Origin: Pleomorphomonas sp. NRK KF1
GTDB taxonomy: Bacteria > Pseudomonadota > Alphaproteobacteria > Rhizobiales > Pleomorphomonadaceae
Assembly: GCF_023721755.1 (NCBI RefSeq)
Contig: NZ_JAMDLH010000004.1
Location: forward strand, 353,903 to 417,902
Direction of reading: 5' to 3'
Length of the DNA: 64,000 nt
Under the pieces are notes generated by a model. The model was not told where the DNA came from, made no database searches, and saw nothing but the letters and a program-made list of their open reading frames with translations. The position numbers and the translations under genes were made by a program. Shown here one piece after another: positions 1 to 7,676 of the stretch. How positions within the stretch are numbered: position 1 is the stretch's first letter; each line of letters starts with the position of its first letter.

Positions 1-98
1 GCAAGAAGCTCGACGCGCTGAGCCCCGGCTGCAACCTGATCAACACGGTCCGCAACGGCGGCTACCTGCTCACCGTGCCCGTGCGCCAGGTTCCCTGA
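1..98 (+). CDS. Response regulator, C-terminal end (partial)
   Basis: The reading frame opening at base 3 encodes the last 31 residues of a protein and stops at 96-98. The tail contains LINTVRNGGYLL, which matches the final beta-hairpin of the winged-helix DNA-binding domain of OmpR/PhoB response regulators (usual pattern: LI-TVRG-GY-L). The stop codon is one base before the ATG of the sensor kinase, so the two are co-transcribed and probably form one two-component system. The receiver domain lies outside the window, so the signal and the regulon cannot be inferred. Confidence 0.8.
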   Translation, partial: KKLDALSPGCNLINTVRNGGYLLTVPVRQVP

Positions 99-99
99 T

Positions 100-1434
100 A
101 TGCGGTTCGGCCTGGCGGCGCGCCTTCTCGCCATCGGCGCCAGCGCCCTCCTCGCCCTCTGGCTCGCCCTGATCGTCCTGTTCTACCGGACCAACGACCT
201 GTCCCTCGCGGCAACGCGCCTGCCCGCCGCCCAGCTGAGCGCGATGACCGAGCTCCTCTCGACGACGCCCGCCGACCGCCGGCCGCTCGTGCTGCGGGCC
301 TTGCAATCCTCGCTGCTGTCGCTGTCGCTTGCGCCCGCCGCCACCACTCTCGACGCCGGCGACGACATGAGCGGGCAGGCCGAATACGAAGCCTATCGCA
401 CGCTCGACGGCGGCCGCCTGTTGTCGGTCCGGCTCTGGCCGCCGCCCGACGGCGCCTTCCGCCCCAAGGCGCGCTCGGCCCGGCCGCTGGTCTTCGAGGT
501 GATGCTGACCGACGGCGCGGTGCTGGTGGTCGAGGCGCGCACGCCCTTCCTCGTGACCTTCTTCGGCCAGCCGGCCGGCCTCGCCGCCGGCTTCATAGGC
601 ACGCTGTTCGCCTTCATTGCCCTCCTGCTGTTTCACCGCGAAATCCGGCCGTTGACGCAGTTGGCGAAAGCGGTCGACGCCATCGATCCCTCGGGCGAAC
701 CGGTGCCGCTGCCGGTCATCCGCTCGTCCACCCCGGAGATCCGGGCGCTGACCCGCGCCTTCGACCGGCTGCAAAACCGATTGCGCGTGATGACCCGCTC
801 GCGCATGGCCCTGATCGGCGGCATCCAGCACGACGTGCGCAGCTTCGCCACGCGCCTGCGCCTGCGCCTCGAACGCCTGCCCGACCCCGCCGAGCGCGAG
901 CGCGCCACCGCCGACATCACCGACATGATCGACCTGCTCGACAACGCCCTGCTCACCTCGCGCGCCGGCGTCGGCGCCCTCGAAGAGGAGATGCTCGACC
1001 TTGCCGAGGTCCTGCGCGGCGAAGTCGCCGATTTCCGCCGGGCCGGCCTGCCCGCCACCCTGGAGGCGGCGCCGCCCGACGGCGAGGCCTGGGTGATCGG
1101 CGACCGCCTCGCCCTCCGCCGCGTCGTCGGCAACATGGTCGACAACGCCGTCAAATACGGCCAGCGCGCCCGCGTCAGCCTTCAGGCCGCCGACGACCGG
1201 CTGACGATCGTCATCGCGGACGACGGGCCGGGCTTTGCCGAAGCGGACGCCGAGCTGCTGCTCGAACCCTTCGTGCGCGCCGAACCGTCGCGGGCGCGGG
1301 CCACCGGCGGCGCCGGCCTCGGCCTCGCCGTCGCCCGCACGCTGATCGAGGCCCAGGGCGGCGAGATCCGGCTCGGCAAGGACGAACGCGGCGGCAAGGT
1401 CGAACTCACCCTGCCGCGCTTCCGGCCGGGCTAG
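100..1434 (+). CDS. Sensor histidine kinase
   Basis: A 444-residue membrane sensor kinase. Residues 10-30 form the first membrane helix and about 158-178 the second, enclosing a periplasmic sensor of about 125 residues. A HAMP-like linker follows (180-230). The phospho-acceptor is His244 in GIQHDVRSF, and the ATPase domain has the N box NMVDNAVKYG, the G1 box ADDGPGF and the G2 box GGAGLGLAVA. The H box has HDVRS in place of the commoner HELR/HDLR, which is normal variation. It starts one base after the preceding response regulator. Its stop codon lies inside the left arm of an inverted repeat (1431-1509). The stimulus is not predictable from the sequence. Confidence 0.9.
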   Translation: MRFGLAARLLAIGASALLALWLALIVLFYRTNDLSLAATRLPAAQLSAMTELLSTTPADRRPLVLRALQSSLLSLSLAPAATTLDAGDDMSGQAEYEAYRTLDGGRLLSVRLWPPPDGAFRPKARSARPLVFEVMLTDGAVLVVEARTPFLVTFFGQPAGLAAGFIGTLFAFIALLLFHREIRPLTQLAKAVDAIDPSGEPVPLPVIRSSTPEIRALTRAFDRLQNRLRVMTRSRMALIGGIQHDVRSFATRLRLRLERLPDPAERERATADITDMIDLLDNALLTSRAGVGALEEEMLDLAEVLRGEVADFRRAGLPATLEAAPPDGEAWVIGDRLALRRVVGNMVDNAVKYGQRARVSLQAADDRLTIVIADDGPGFAEADAELLLEPFVRAEPSRARATGGAGLGLAVARTLIEAQGGEIRLGKDERGGKVELTLPRFRPG

Positions 1435-1509
1435 TGGAGCGAATTTGACATTTGAGTCCCGCCTGACATAGAGCGTCAGCTCAAATGTCAAATTCAAAAG
1501 CTCCACTAG
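1431..1509. repeat. Bulged inverted repeat 1 (possible terminator/structured RNA)
   Basis: Arms 1431-1456 and 1480-1509 are complementary except for four extra A residues in the right arm, giving a 10-bp stem, a 4-nt bulge and a 16-bp stem. The 23-nt apex contains its own short pairing (TGAC/GTCA). The left arm includes the stop codon of the kinase gene. There is no T-run, so a classical intrinsic terminator is not shown. Confidence 0.7.
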
Positions 1510-1522
1510 AAACAATAGCTTG

Positions 1523-1599
1523 TCAGTGGTTCACTTGACCGAGACATTTGCTCCGAGGCTTGTATCAAGCGAATGCAAATGTCTCGGTCGAACCACTGA
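1523..1599. repeat. Bulged inverted repeat 2
   Basis: Left arm 1523-1551 and right arm 1575-1599 pair with a 4-nt bulge in the left arm. The apex has a GCTTG/CAAGC hairpin. The architecture is the same as in the element directly before it, and both share the GACATTTG core, so the two are probably related structured elements in tandem. Confidence 0.7.
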
Positions 1600-2231
1600 A
1601 GCCGTTCCGGCAAAAGTGCTATGGCATGCACACGTCCCCGAGCGCCTATCCTTGGTGCGGGGAAAACCACAGGGCGAAGGCTTGATATCAGGTCCGCCTT
1701 TCCCACACCCCCATCGTCGCGCTGCATCCGTGGGCGCTCTATATCAGCGTTGCACCCCTTCCGGCCTGAGGTCCTCGCCTTCGCAAGGATGACAGCATTA
1801 TATGTAGTGATGACAATCGGTTAGGTGGAGGGCTCCTTGCATCGCGCTGTCATCGGCAACGCTTGCCGCTCATGCGGCATCAAGCTGTACGCGTGCACTC
1901 CAGCTGTTTCCCCTTTCTATCAAGTTGTCATCCTTGCGAAGGCGAGGACCTCAGGCCGGAAGGGGCACAACGCCGATATCGCGCTCCAAAAAGCCAAGCC
2001 AGCCTGATCCTCCGCGTTACACTGTCCCTGGATCCTCTCGCCGCAGATATGTGCATACCGTAGCGCGAAGGCGGGAACCGGTTTTGCGTTCCGAACTGCG
2101 TCCGGACGAGCCCCCCGGATGCCCGTCGTCAGCCCCCCTGCAACAAACCGCTACATTTTCCTACAGGCGCGACATTCCGCCGAAAACTGCGGCCGCCATG
2201 GTCTCTCCATCGCAGACACACGGAGGTTGCC
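1600..2231. other. Intergenic region with family-1 repeat units
   Basis: No gene is supported here. It holds two ends of the dominant palindromic repeat family, at 1765-1794 (reverse orientation) and 1926-1955 (forward), plus GATATC-containing spacer. The short open frames are repeat-encoded peptides (HPCEGEDLRPEG type). A 17-bp motif, GGGAACCGGTTTTGCGT, lies at 2073-2089. Confidence 0.7.
2073..2089 (+). repeat. Intergenic motif, left copy of an inverted pair
   Basis: GGGAACCGGTTTTGCGT is repeated in perfect inverted orientation at 2791-2807, so the pair brackets the LTXXQ gene. I recall very similar CGGACGCAAAACCGGTTTCC motifs as abundant in rhizobial intergenic DNA; this was not searched. 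Confidence 0.5.
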
Positions 2232-2756
2232 ATGCGACGCGCCTATCTGATCGCCCTTCTTGCCACTGCCCTTCTCGTCACGCTCCCGCTCGCCGTCCGC
2301 GCCGACGATGCCGCCCCCATGGCGCCGGCCGGCTATGCCGACGGCGACTGGCCCGTCGCCGAGGCCGGTTTCGACCGCCCCTATCTGGAGGGTCGCCTTG
2401 CCGCCGTCAGGCACACCTACACCGGCGCGCTCCTGCGCTTCCGCCTCGCCAGCGCGCTGTCCGCCCAGGAAACGGCCATCGGCATCCGCCCCGAGCAAGA
2501 GGCCGCCTGGCGGGCCTACACCAATGCCCTCATCGCCCTGGTGCCCAAGCGCGACGCCGTGCTGTCGCTGATCGGCGCGCCGGACGAGAAGCTGGAGGGC
2601 CCCGAAGCCTTCGGGCGCGCCGAGGCGCTGGCCGACGCCCTCAAGGACTACGCGGCGAAGGCCGAAACGCTGAAGGGCGCCATCACCGCCCTGCGCGCCA
2701 CCCTCACCCCCGAACAGCTCGAAGCGGCGCGGGTGCCCCGCCTCGCCCGCGGCTGA
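2232..2756 (+). CDS. Periplasmic LTXXQ (Spy/CpxP-like) protein
   Basis: A 174-residue exported protein. Residues 1-24 are a signal peptide (MRRAYLIALLATALLVTLPL, cleaved after AVRA). The mature part is helical, with the pattern RPEQEAAWRAYTNAL and, near the C-terminus, LRATLTPEQLEAARV, which is the LTxxQ motif of the Spy/CpxP superfamily. Members are periplasmic chaperone-like or metal-stress proteins; the specific role here is inferred only from the family. An ATG at 2232 follows an AGGTTGCC sequence, with no strong Shine-Dalgarno. The gene is bracketed by inverted copies of a 17-bp motif (2073-2089, 2791-2807). Confidence 0.8.
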   Translation: MRRAYLIALLATALLVTLPLAVRADDAAPMAPAGYADGDWPVAEAGFDRPYLEGRLAAVRHTYTGALLRFRLASALSAQETAIGIRPEQEAAWRAYTNALIALVPKRDAVLSLIGAPDEKLEGPEAFGRAEALADALKDYAAKAETLKGAITALRATLTPEQLEAARVPRLARG

Positions 2757-2790
2757 CCCTTGCCCTTCCAGCTCTCTGCCGCGGTTTCGG

Positions 2791-2807
2791 ACGCAAAACC
2801 GGTTCCC
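2791..2807 (-). repeat. Intergenic motif, right copy of an inverted pair
   Basis: Perfect inverse complement of 2073-2089. It continues into ACTTTTGCTGAAACTGCTC, the usual extension of the motif as I recall it from rhizobia. It lies in the 5' region of the small cysteine-rich gene. Confidence 0.5.
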
Positions 2808-2843
2808 ACTTTTGCTGAAACTGCTCTGATCAAGGAGATTCCC

Positions 2844-3086
2844 ATGCGTACCCTCCTCACCATCGCCCTCGTCGTCTGCGCCACCGCCGCCTCGGCCCAG
2901 CAGCTCAGCCGCCAGCAGATGATGACCCTCCGCACCGCCTGCGAGACCGACCTGAAAACCCTCTGCGCCGGCATCCAGTTCGGCAACGGCCGCCTCGCCC
3001 AGTGCCTGCGCGACAACGCCGCCAGCGTCTCCCAACCCTGCAAGGACCAACTCCTCGCCCTCCAGGCCGCCCGCCAGTCGAACTGA
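2844..3086 (+). CDS. Small secreted cysteine-rich (FGFR/GLG1-repeat) protein
   Basis: An 80-residue protein with a signal peptide (1-19, cleaved after ATAASA). The mature part holds one cysteine-rich repeat, ACETDLKTLCAG ... LAQCLRDN ... PCKDQL, the spacing seen in the Cys_rich_FGFR (Golgi apparatus protein 1) repeat that occurs in many alphaproteobacterial periplasmic proteins. The four mature cysteines could form two disulfides. The start is chosen for the AAGGAG sequence seven bases upstream of the ATG at 2844. Function in bacteria is unknown. Confidence 0.8.
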   Translation: MRTLLTIALVVCATAASAQQLSRQQMMTLRTACETDLKTLCAGIQFGNGRLAQCLRDNAASVSQPCKDQLLALQAARQSN

Positions 3087-3104
3087 CGAGCCCCACAACA
3101 AAGC

Positions 3105-3128
3105 GGCGCGACCCTCCGGGGCCGCGCC
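3105..3128 (+). terminator. Probable intrinsic terminator
   Basis: A GGCGCG/CGCGCC stem with a C/G-rich inner extension is followed by CTTTATGTTT, 20 bases after the stop of the cysteine-rich gene. The T-tract is broken, so strength is uncertain. Confidence 0.5.
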
Positions 3129-3169
3129 CTTTATGTTTGAGGACGCGCCAGAGACATCTAAATTATTGT

Positions 3170-4125
3170 TTCATATCAATTAATCGTCATCCAGGCGAAT
3201 GCCACTTACATTCGCGCGCGAATGCAAGCTGGACCTCAGAACGAGAACGCGCCCCAGCCCATATCAAGCTCCACCAAACAGGGGCGCCCGATATCAACCT
3301 CGCACCCCATCCGGCCCGAGGTCCTGGCCTTCGCCAGGATGACGGGAGAGTGATGGGAGCGGGAGCCCCTTCCGTTCACCGAAAGCGCACCGGAAACACA
3401 CCACATCTCTTTGTTTCATATCCATTTCCTGTCATCCTCGCGAAGGCGAGGACCTCAGGACGAGAAATCTCCCAGGCCCATATCAAGCTCCCCTAACCAC
3501 GGGAGCCCGATATCACCGACATCGCCCTTTCCTGCCCGAGGTCCACCTTGCATTCGTGCGCGAATGCAAGCGGCCTTCGCCAGGATGACGGGAGAGTGAT
3601 GGGAACGGGAGCCACTTCCGCCCCCCGAGTTGGCACCGGAAACACACCGCATCTCTTTGTTTCATATCAATTAATCGTCATCCTGGCGAAGGCCAGGACC
3701 TCAGGACGAGAAATCTCCCAGGCCCATATCAAGCTCCACCAAACAGGGGCGCCCGATATCAACCTCGCACCCCATCCGGCCCGAGGTCCTGGCCTTCGCC
3801 AGGATGACGGGAGAGTGATGGGAGCGGGCGCCCGATATCTCCCTCAGCGCCCCTTCCGGCCCGAGGTCCTGGCCTTCGCCAGGATGACAGCGTGATAGGA
3901 GCGGGAGCCCGATATCTCCCTCAGCGCCCCTTCCGGCCCGAGGTTCTGCGCCTACGCGCAGAATGACAGAGTGATGGGAACGGGAGCCCCTTCCGGCCAC
4001 CAAACTGGCACCGGAAACGCGACTTATCCCTTTGTTTCATATCAATTAACCGTCATCCTGGCGAAGGCCAGGACCTCAGGACGAGAAATCTCCCCGGCCC
4101 CTATCACACTCCCCTCACCCATCCC
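3170..4125. repeat. Family-1 palindromic repeat array
   Basis: About 950 bp without a gene, built from alternating forward and inverted ~30-bp palindromic ends. Forward ends are near 3185 (nested form), 3432, 3677 and 4051. Reverse ends are near 3312, 3535 (nested form), 3780, 3860 and 3937. Successive stems read CTCGCGAAGGCGAG, CTGGCGAAGGCCAG and CTGCGCCTACGCGCAG, so paired bases change together. Between ends lie about 80-110 bp with ATATC motifs and a short GGAG-type hairpin. Flanks carry TTTCATATCAATTAA and GCACCGGAAACACACC. Confidence 0.9.
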
Positions 4126-4127
4126 CC

Positions 4128-4721
4128 TCAAACCGTCACCACCCTATCCGCCACGCGCCCCAACAAATGCGCGTCGTGGCTGATGGCGAGGAGGCCGATG
4201 GCGCGCTGTTTCACCAACCCGAGCAGCGCTTTCCAGATCTCCGCCTGGGCCAGCGGGTCGAGCATGGAGGTGATTTCGTCGGCGATGAGGTAGCGCAAGC
4301 CCGGCGCCAGGGCGCGCAGGATGGTGATGCGCTGCAGCTCGCCGCCGGAGAGTTCGTGCGGGAAGCGGTCGAACCAAGCCGGCCGCACGCCGAGGCCGTG
4401 CACGGTGTCGGCGTCGGGCGTCCACGCTTCGCCGACGATCCGCCCCACCGTCCAGCGCGGATTGGCGGCGAAGATCGGGGTCTGCGACAGGAACTGCACC
4501 GGGTTGAAACCGCGCGCCGGCGGCTGAGCGCCGTTCACCGTCACCGCCCCGGCCGTCGGGCGGAGGTGCCGGGCGAGCAGCCGGCCGATGGTCGACTTGC
4601 CGCGCCCCGAGGGACCTGCAAGGCCCACCACCTCGCCGGGGCCGATGGCGAGGTCGAAGCCCTGCACGACCAGCGGATCGCGCGGGCCGTAGCGGAAGGA
4701 AATGTCGCGCGCCTCAAGCAT
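4128..4721 (-). CDS. nikE: Nickel/peptide ABC transporter ATPase (NikE-type)
   Basis: A 197-residue ATPase, the last gene of a five-gene ABC importer operon. It has Walker A GPSGRGKST (about 37-45), the signature LSGGELQRI, Walker B LIADEIT and the switch His in AISHDAHLL. It is shorter than typical NikE/OppF proteins (about 260) because the C-terminal oligopeptide/nickel extension is absent. It pairs with the ATPase encoded immediately upstream. A 150-bp gap containing a family-2 repeat separates the two ATPase genes. Assignment to nickel rests on the operator in front of the operon, not on this protein. Confidence 0.8.
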   Translation of the reverse strand: MLEARDISFRYGPRDPLVVQGFDLAIGPGEVVGLAGPSGRGKSTIGRLLARHLRPTAGAVTVNGAQPPARGFNPVQFLSQTPIFAANPRWTVGRIVGEAWTPDADTVHGLGVRPAWFDRFPHELSGGELQRITILRALAPGLRYLIADEITSMLDPLAQAEIWKALLGLVKQRAIGLLAISHDAHLLGRVADRVVTV

Positions 4722-4734
4722 GAACCGGCCTCCG

Positions 4735-4880
4735 TGAGAGCCTGGCCCGAAGTTCGCTGGGCCGAGGCAGATAGCGATGGATTCGAGAACCGGAGCGGAG
4801 CGAACTTGAGGTTCGTGAGCACCGGAAGCGCAGAAGACGAAGCTAGGTGCCCGGCCCAGTAGAACTGCGGGTCAGGCTCT
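4735..4880. repeat. Family-2 repeat, copy A (between nikD and nikE)
   Basis: A ~140-bp element with complementary ends: AGAGCCTG-CCCG on the left, and its inverse reaching nine bases into the 3' end of nikD on the right. The next inner pairing is CTGGGCC/GGCCCAG. The middle shares GATTCGAGAACCGGAGCGG and GTGAGCACCGGAAGCGCAG with copies at 7540, 30657 and 34740. It fills the gap between the two ATPase genes. Confidence 0.85.
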
Positions 4881-5660
4881 GAACTCGTGTTGCGGCAGCG
4901 CTCTCCACAGCGCCCGCGCGTAGGGCGTCAGCCCCTCGCCGCCGTTGCGCATGAAGGTCGCGGCCTGCTCGGTCGCCACCAGCGCGCCGTCCCTGAGCAC
5001 CGCCACCCGGTCGGCCGAGGCCACCGCCGCCGCGAGGTCGTGGCTGATCACCACCACGCCCTTGCCGTCGTCGGCAAAGCCGCGCAGGAAGCCGAAAACC
5101 TTCTCGGCATTGACCGGATCGAGCCCGTTGGTCGGCTCGTCGGCAATGACGAGGTCGGGGTCGCCCACCGAGGCGATGGCCAGCATCACCCGTCGCGCCA
5201 TGCCGCCGGACAGCGTGTGCGGGTAGCTCTCAAGGAACAGTTCGTCGAGCCCGAAGCGGTTGAGCGCCGCCACCGCGTCCTCCCGCGTGAAGCCCTTGCG
5301 CCCCACCCGCTTCGCCGCCCAGCCGATCTGCCGGCCGACGGTCGCCAGCGGATCGAGATGGCTGAGCGATTGCGGCACCAGGGCGATGCGCCGCCCCCTG
5401 AGATGGGCGATGCGCGAGGCGTCGAGACGCTCGCCCTCGAAGCGGATCGAGCCGTTGACCACGGCGTTTGGCGGCAGCAGGCCGAGCACGGCGTGGGCGA
5501 ACAGGCTCTTGCCCGCCCCCGAGGCGCCGAACAGCGCCACCATCTCGCCGCGCGCCACGTCGAGCGTGAGGTCGGCGAGGCAGTCGATGTCCACCCGGTC
5601 GATCAGGCCGCTGTAGCGGCGGAAGGCGACCGTCAGGCGGTCGACGGAAAGAAGCGTCAT
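4872..5660 (-). CDS. nikD: Nickel/peptide ABC transporter ATPase (NikD-type)
   Basis: A 262-residue ABC ATPase. Walker A is GASGAGKS (about 40-47), then the Q-loop PQSLSHLDP, signature LSGGMARRV, Walker B LVIADEPTNGLDP and switch VVISHD. The LSGGM signature departs slightly from the usual LSGGQ, as is common in NikD/DppD proteins. The ATG overlaps the stop of the upstream permease gene by 4 bp (ATGA), showing translational coupling. The stop codon and the last three codons lie inside the right arm of family-2 repeat copy A. Confidence 0.88.
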   Translation of the reverse strand: MTLLSVDRLTVAFRRYSGLIDRVDIDCLADLTLDVARGEMVALFGASGAGKSLFAHAVLGLLPPNAVVNGSIRFEGERLDASRIAHLRGRRIALVPQSLSHLDPLATVGRQIGWAAKRVGRKGFTREDAVAALNRFGLDELFLESYPHTLSGGMARRVMLAIASVGDPDLVIADEPTNGLDPVNAEKVFGFLRGFADDGKGVVVISHDLAAAVASADRVAVLRDGALVATEQAATFMRNGGEGLTPYARALWRALPQHEFRA

Positions 5661-6517
5661 GACTGGCTCCCGCGCGGATCGGTCAGGGTGCGGAGGCCGT
5701 TGCCGATGGCGTCGAAGGCCAGCACGGCGATGAGCAGCGCCAGGCCGGGGAACAGGCCCAGCCACCACTTGCCGGCGGTGAGGTACCTGAGGCTCTCCGA
5801 CAGCAGCACGCCGATGGCCGGCGTCGTCGGCTCGATGCCGAAGCCGAGGAAGGTCAGCCCCGCCTCGTGCAGGATGGCGTGCGGGAACATCAGCACCAGC
5901 CCCACCAGCATCTGCGGAATGAGATGCGGCGCGAAGTGATGGCGGGCGATGTGGAGCGGCGACTTGCCGAAGTTGCGCGAGATCGTCACGTACTCGGCCT
6001 GCCGCAGTTGCAGGATCTCGGCGCGCAGAATGCGGGTGAGGCGCGGCCAGTGGGTGAGCGCCACGGCGATGATCACCGCGTTGGCGCCGCCGCCGAAGGC
6101 GAAGGAGATCAGGATGAGCAGCACCAGATGCGGCAGGCCCATGGTCATGTCGACGAGATAGGCGACGATGGCGTCGGCCCAGCGCGGCCCGCCGGCCGCC
6201 ACCAGCGCCAGCACCAGGGCGATGACCGTCGAGGCCGTCGCCGCGAACAGGCCGACGCGGAAGCTGAGAGCCAGCCCCTTCAGCGTGCGCGCCAGCATGT
6301 CGCGGCCGAGCGCGTCGGTGCCGAAGGGGTGGAACAACGACGGGGCGGCGAGCCGCGCCCGGAAGTTGGTGACGACGCCGGCATCGCCCGACAGCAGGGC
6401 GAAGACGATGACGGCGGCAAGCCCGGCGGCGGCCAGGGCGGCGACGATCAGCACCGCCTTGCGCGTGCCGAAGCGCGGGGCGGGGGTGACGCAACAGTCG
6501 TCTGCGACGGCGGTCAT
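5657..6517 (-). CDS. nikC: Nickel/peptide ABC transporter permease (NikC-type)
   Basis: A 286-residue inner-membrane permease with six predicted helices. The N-terminal region has HPFGTDALGRDMLAR, the OppC/NikC N-terminal motif, and the ABC coupling (EAA) loop reads RAEILQLRQAEYVTISRNFG. The C-terminal half has LHEAGLTFLGFGIEP, typical of DppC/NikC. The ATG at 6517 overlaps the NikB stop by 4 bp and the gene's own stop overlaps the NikD start, so nikBCD are translationally coupled. Confidence 0.88.
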   Translation of the reverse strand: MTAVADDCCVTPAPRFGTRKAVLIVAALAAAGLAAVIVFALLSGDAGVVTNFRARLAAPSLFHPFGTDALGRDMLARTLKGLALSFRVGLFAATASTVIALVLALVAAGGPRWADAIVAYLVDMTMGLPHLVLLILISFAFGGGANAVIIAVALTHWPRLTRILRAEILQLRQAEYVTISRNFGKSPLHIARHHFAPHLIPQMLVGLVLMFPHAILHEAGLTFLGFGIEPTTPAIGVLLSESLRYLTAGKWWLGLFPGLALLIAVLAFDAIGNGLRTLTDPRGSQS

Positions 6518-7521
6518 GGTCCGATCTCCCTGAGGGCGGCGTCGGAAGCGAGGTCGATGCGCGGATCGGCCACCACGTAGAGAATGTCGGCGATGGTGTT
6601 GCCCACCGAGACGAACAGCGTCGTGCCCATGGCGATGGCGAGGAGAAGCGGCACGTCGCCGCGCACGCCGGCCTCGATGGTGGCGCTGCCGAGGCCGGGA
6701 TAGGCGAACACCTGCTCGGCCAGGATGGAGCCGCCGAACAACTCGCCCAGCGAGGCGAACAGCACGGTGATGGCCGGCAGCGCCGCGTTGCGCGCCCCGT
6801 GGCGCAGCGCCACGTCGAGGCGGCTCGCCCCTTGCGCCCGGGCGTAGGTGGCGAAGTCGGATTCCAGGATGTCGATCATCTTGGCGCGGGTGTGCAGCGC
6901 GATCTGCGATATGCCCAGGATGGAAAGCGCCACCAGCGGCAGGATCAGGTGATGGAGGCGCTGCAACAGCGTCGCCTCCCCCGGCAAGAGACCGATCGGC
7001 GCGGCGCAGCAAACCGGCGTCCAGCCGAGCGCGACCGAGAAGCCCATCAGCAAGAGTATGGCGATCCAGAAGGTCGGCGTCGACGCCAGCACGTAGGCGT
7101 AGACGCGGATGATCCGGTCGCACCAGCCGCCCTGGAAGGTGGCGGCGATCACCCCGAGCGAAAAGCCGATGACGCCGGAGAGCAGCCAGGCCAGCCCCAT
7201 CAGCGCCGCCGAGGCGGCGACGCGGCTGCCGATCACCGCCGTCACCGGCGCGTTGTAGGTGGCGCTCCAGCCGAAATCGCCGGAGACGAGGTTGGAGAGC
7301 CAATGGAGGAACTGCACCGTCACCGGCTGGTCGAGCCCCCAGCGCGCGGCGATCAACGCCCGCTGCTCGGGGCCGACCTTGGCAATGTTGGGGCCGAGAT
7401 AGGCGGTGACCGGATCGACCGGCGACAGCTTGGCCAGCGCGAAAGCGACCACCGCCACCCCGGCCAGCAACAAGGCCAGCCGGAGGAAGCGGATCGCGAC
7501 GAATCGGGTCCAGATAGTCAC
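6514..7521 (-). CDS. nikB: Nickel/peptide ABC transporter permease (NikB-type)
   Basis: A 335-residue permease of the OppB/DppB/NikB family. The N-terminal helix is followed by LSPVDPVTAYLGPN, the usual DppB/NikB periplasmic motif, then further helices and an EAA coupling loop (RAKMIDILESDFATYARAQGAS). A Cys-Cys pair in the loop VCCAAPIG is unusual. It is separated from nikA by about 150 bp occupied by family-2 repeat copy B, and is coupled to nikC downstream. Confidence 0.88.
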   Translation of the reverse strand: MTIWTRFVAIRFLRLALLLAGVAVVAFALAKLSPVDPVTAYLGPNIAKVGPEQRALIAARWGLDQPVTVQFLHWLSNLVSGDFGWSATYNAPVTAVIGSRVAASAALMGLAWLLSGVIGFSLGVIAATFQGGWCDRIIRVYAYVLASTPTFWIAILLLMGFSVALGWTPVCCAAPIGLLPGEATLLQRLHHLILPLVALSILGISQIALHTRAKMIDILESDFATYARAQGASRLDVALRHGARNAALPAITVLFASLGELFGGSILAEQVFAYPGLGSATIEAGVRGDVPLLLAIAMGTTLFVSVGNTIADILYVVADPRIDLASDAALREIGP

Positions 7522-7539
7522 TTGAGTTCCACCTCTTGG

Positions 7540-7676
7540 AACTGGTCCGAAATTCGCTGGGGTGCGGCAGATGGCGATGGCTTCGAGAACCGGAGCGGAG
7601 CGGACTTGAGGTCCGTGAGCACCGGAAGCGCAGCGTTCTATGCCAGATGCCCGCCCCAGTAGAATTTCGGTCAGTT
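7540..7676. repeat. Family-2 repeat, copy B (between nikA and nikB)
   Basis: Ends are complementary: AACTGGTCCGAAATTC then CTGGGG on the left, with the inverse CCCCAGTAGAATTTCGGTCAGTT on the right, broken by one or two mismatches. The right end abuts the nikA stop codon (7671-7673). The middle shares GGCTTCGAGAACCGGAGCGG and GTGAGCACCGGAAGCGCAG with the other copies. Its position, after the binding-protein gene and before the permease genes, is that of REP elements that stabilise upstream mRNA in other importer operons; that function is inferred. Confidence 0.85.

Noticed and set aside
70..1515. Long open frame opposite the sensor kinase
   Set aside because: Shadow frame in very GC-rich DNA; Gly/Arg/Ala-biased translation with no domain, fully antisense to a gene with clear motifs.
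3170..4125. CRISPR-like array
   Set aside because: Repeats alternate in orientation, vary in stem sequence and have unequal spacing; no cas genes nearby.
4167..4862. Plus-strand frame through nikE and the family-2 repeat (FENRSGANLRFVSTGSAE)
   Set aside because: The peptide is repeat-encoded and recurs at 7536; the remainder is antisense to nikE.
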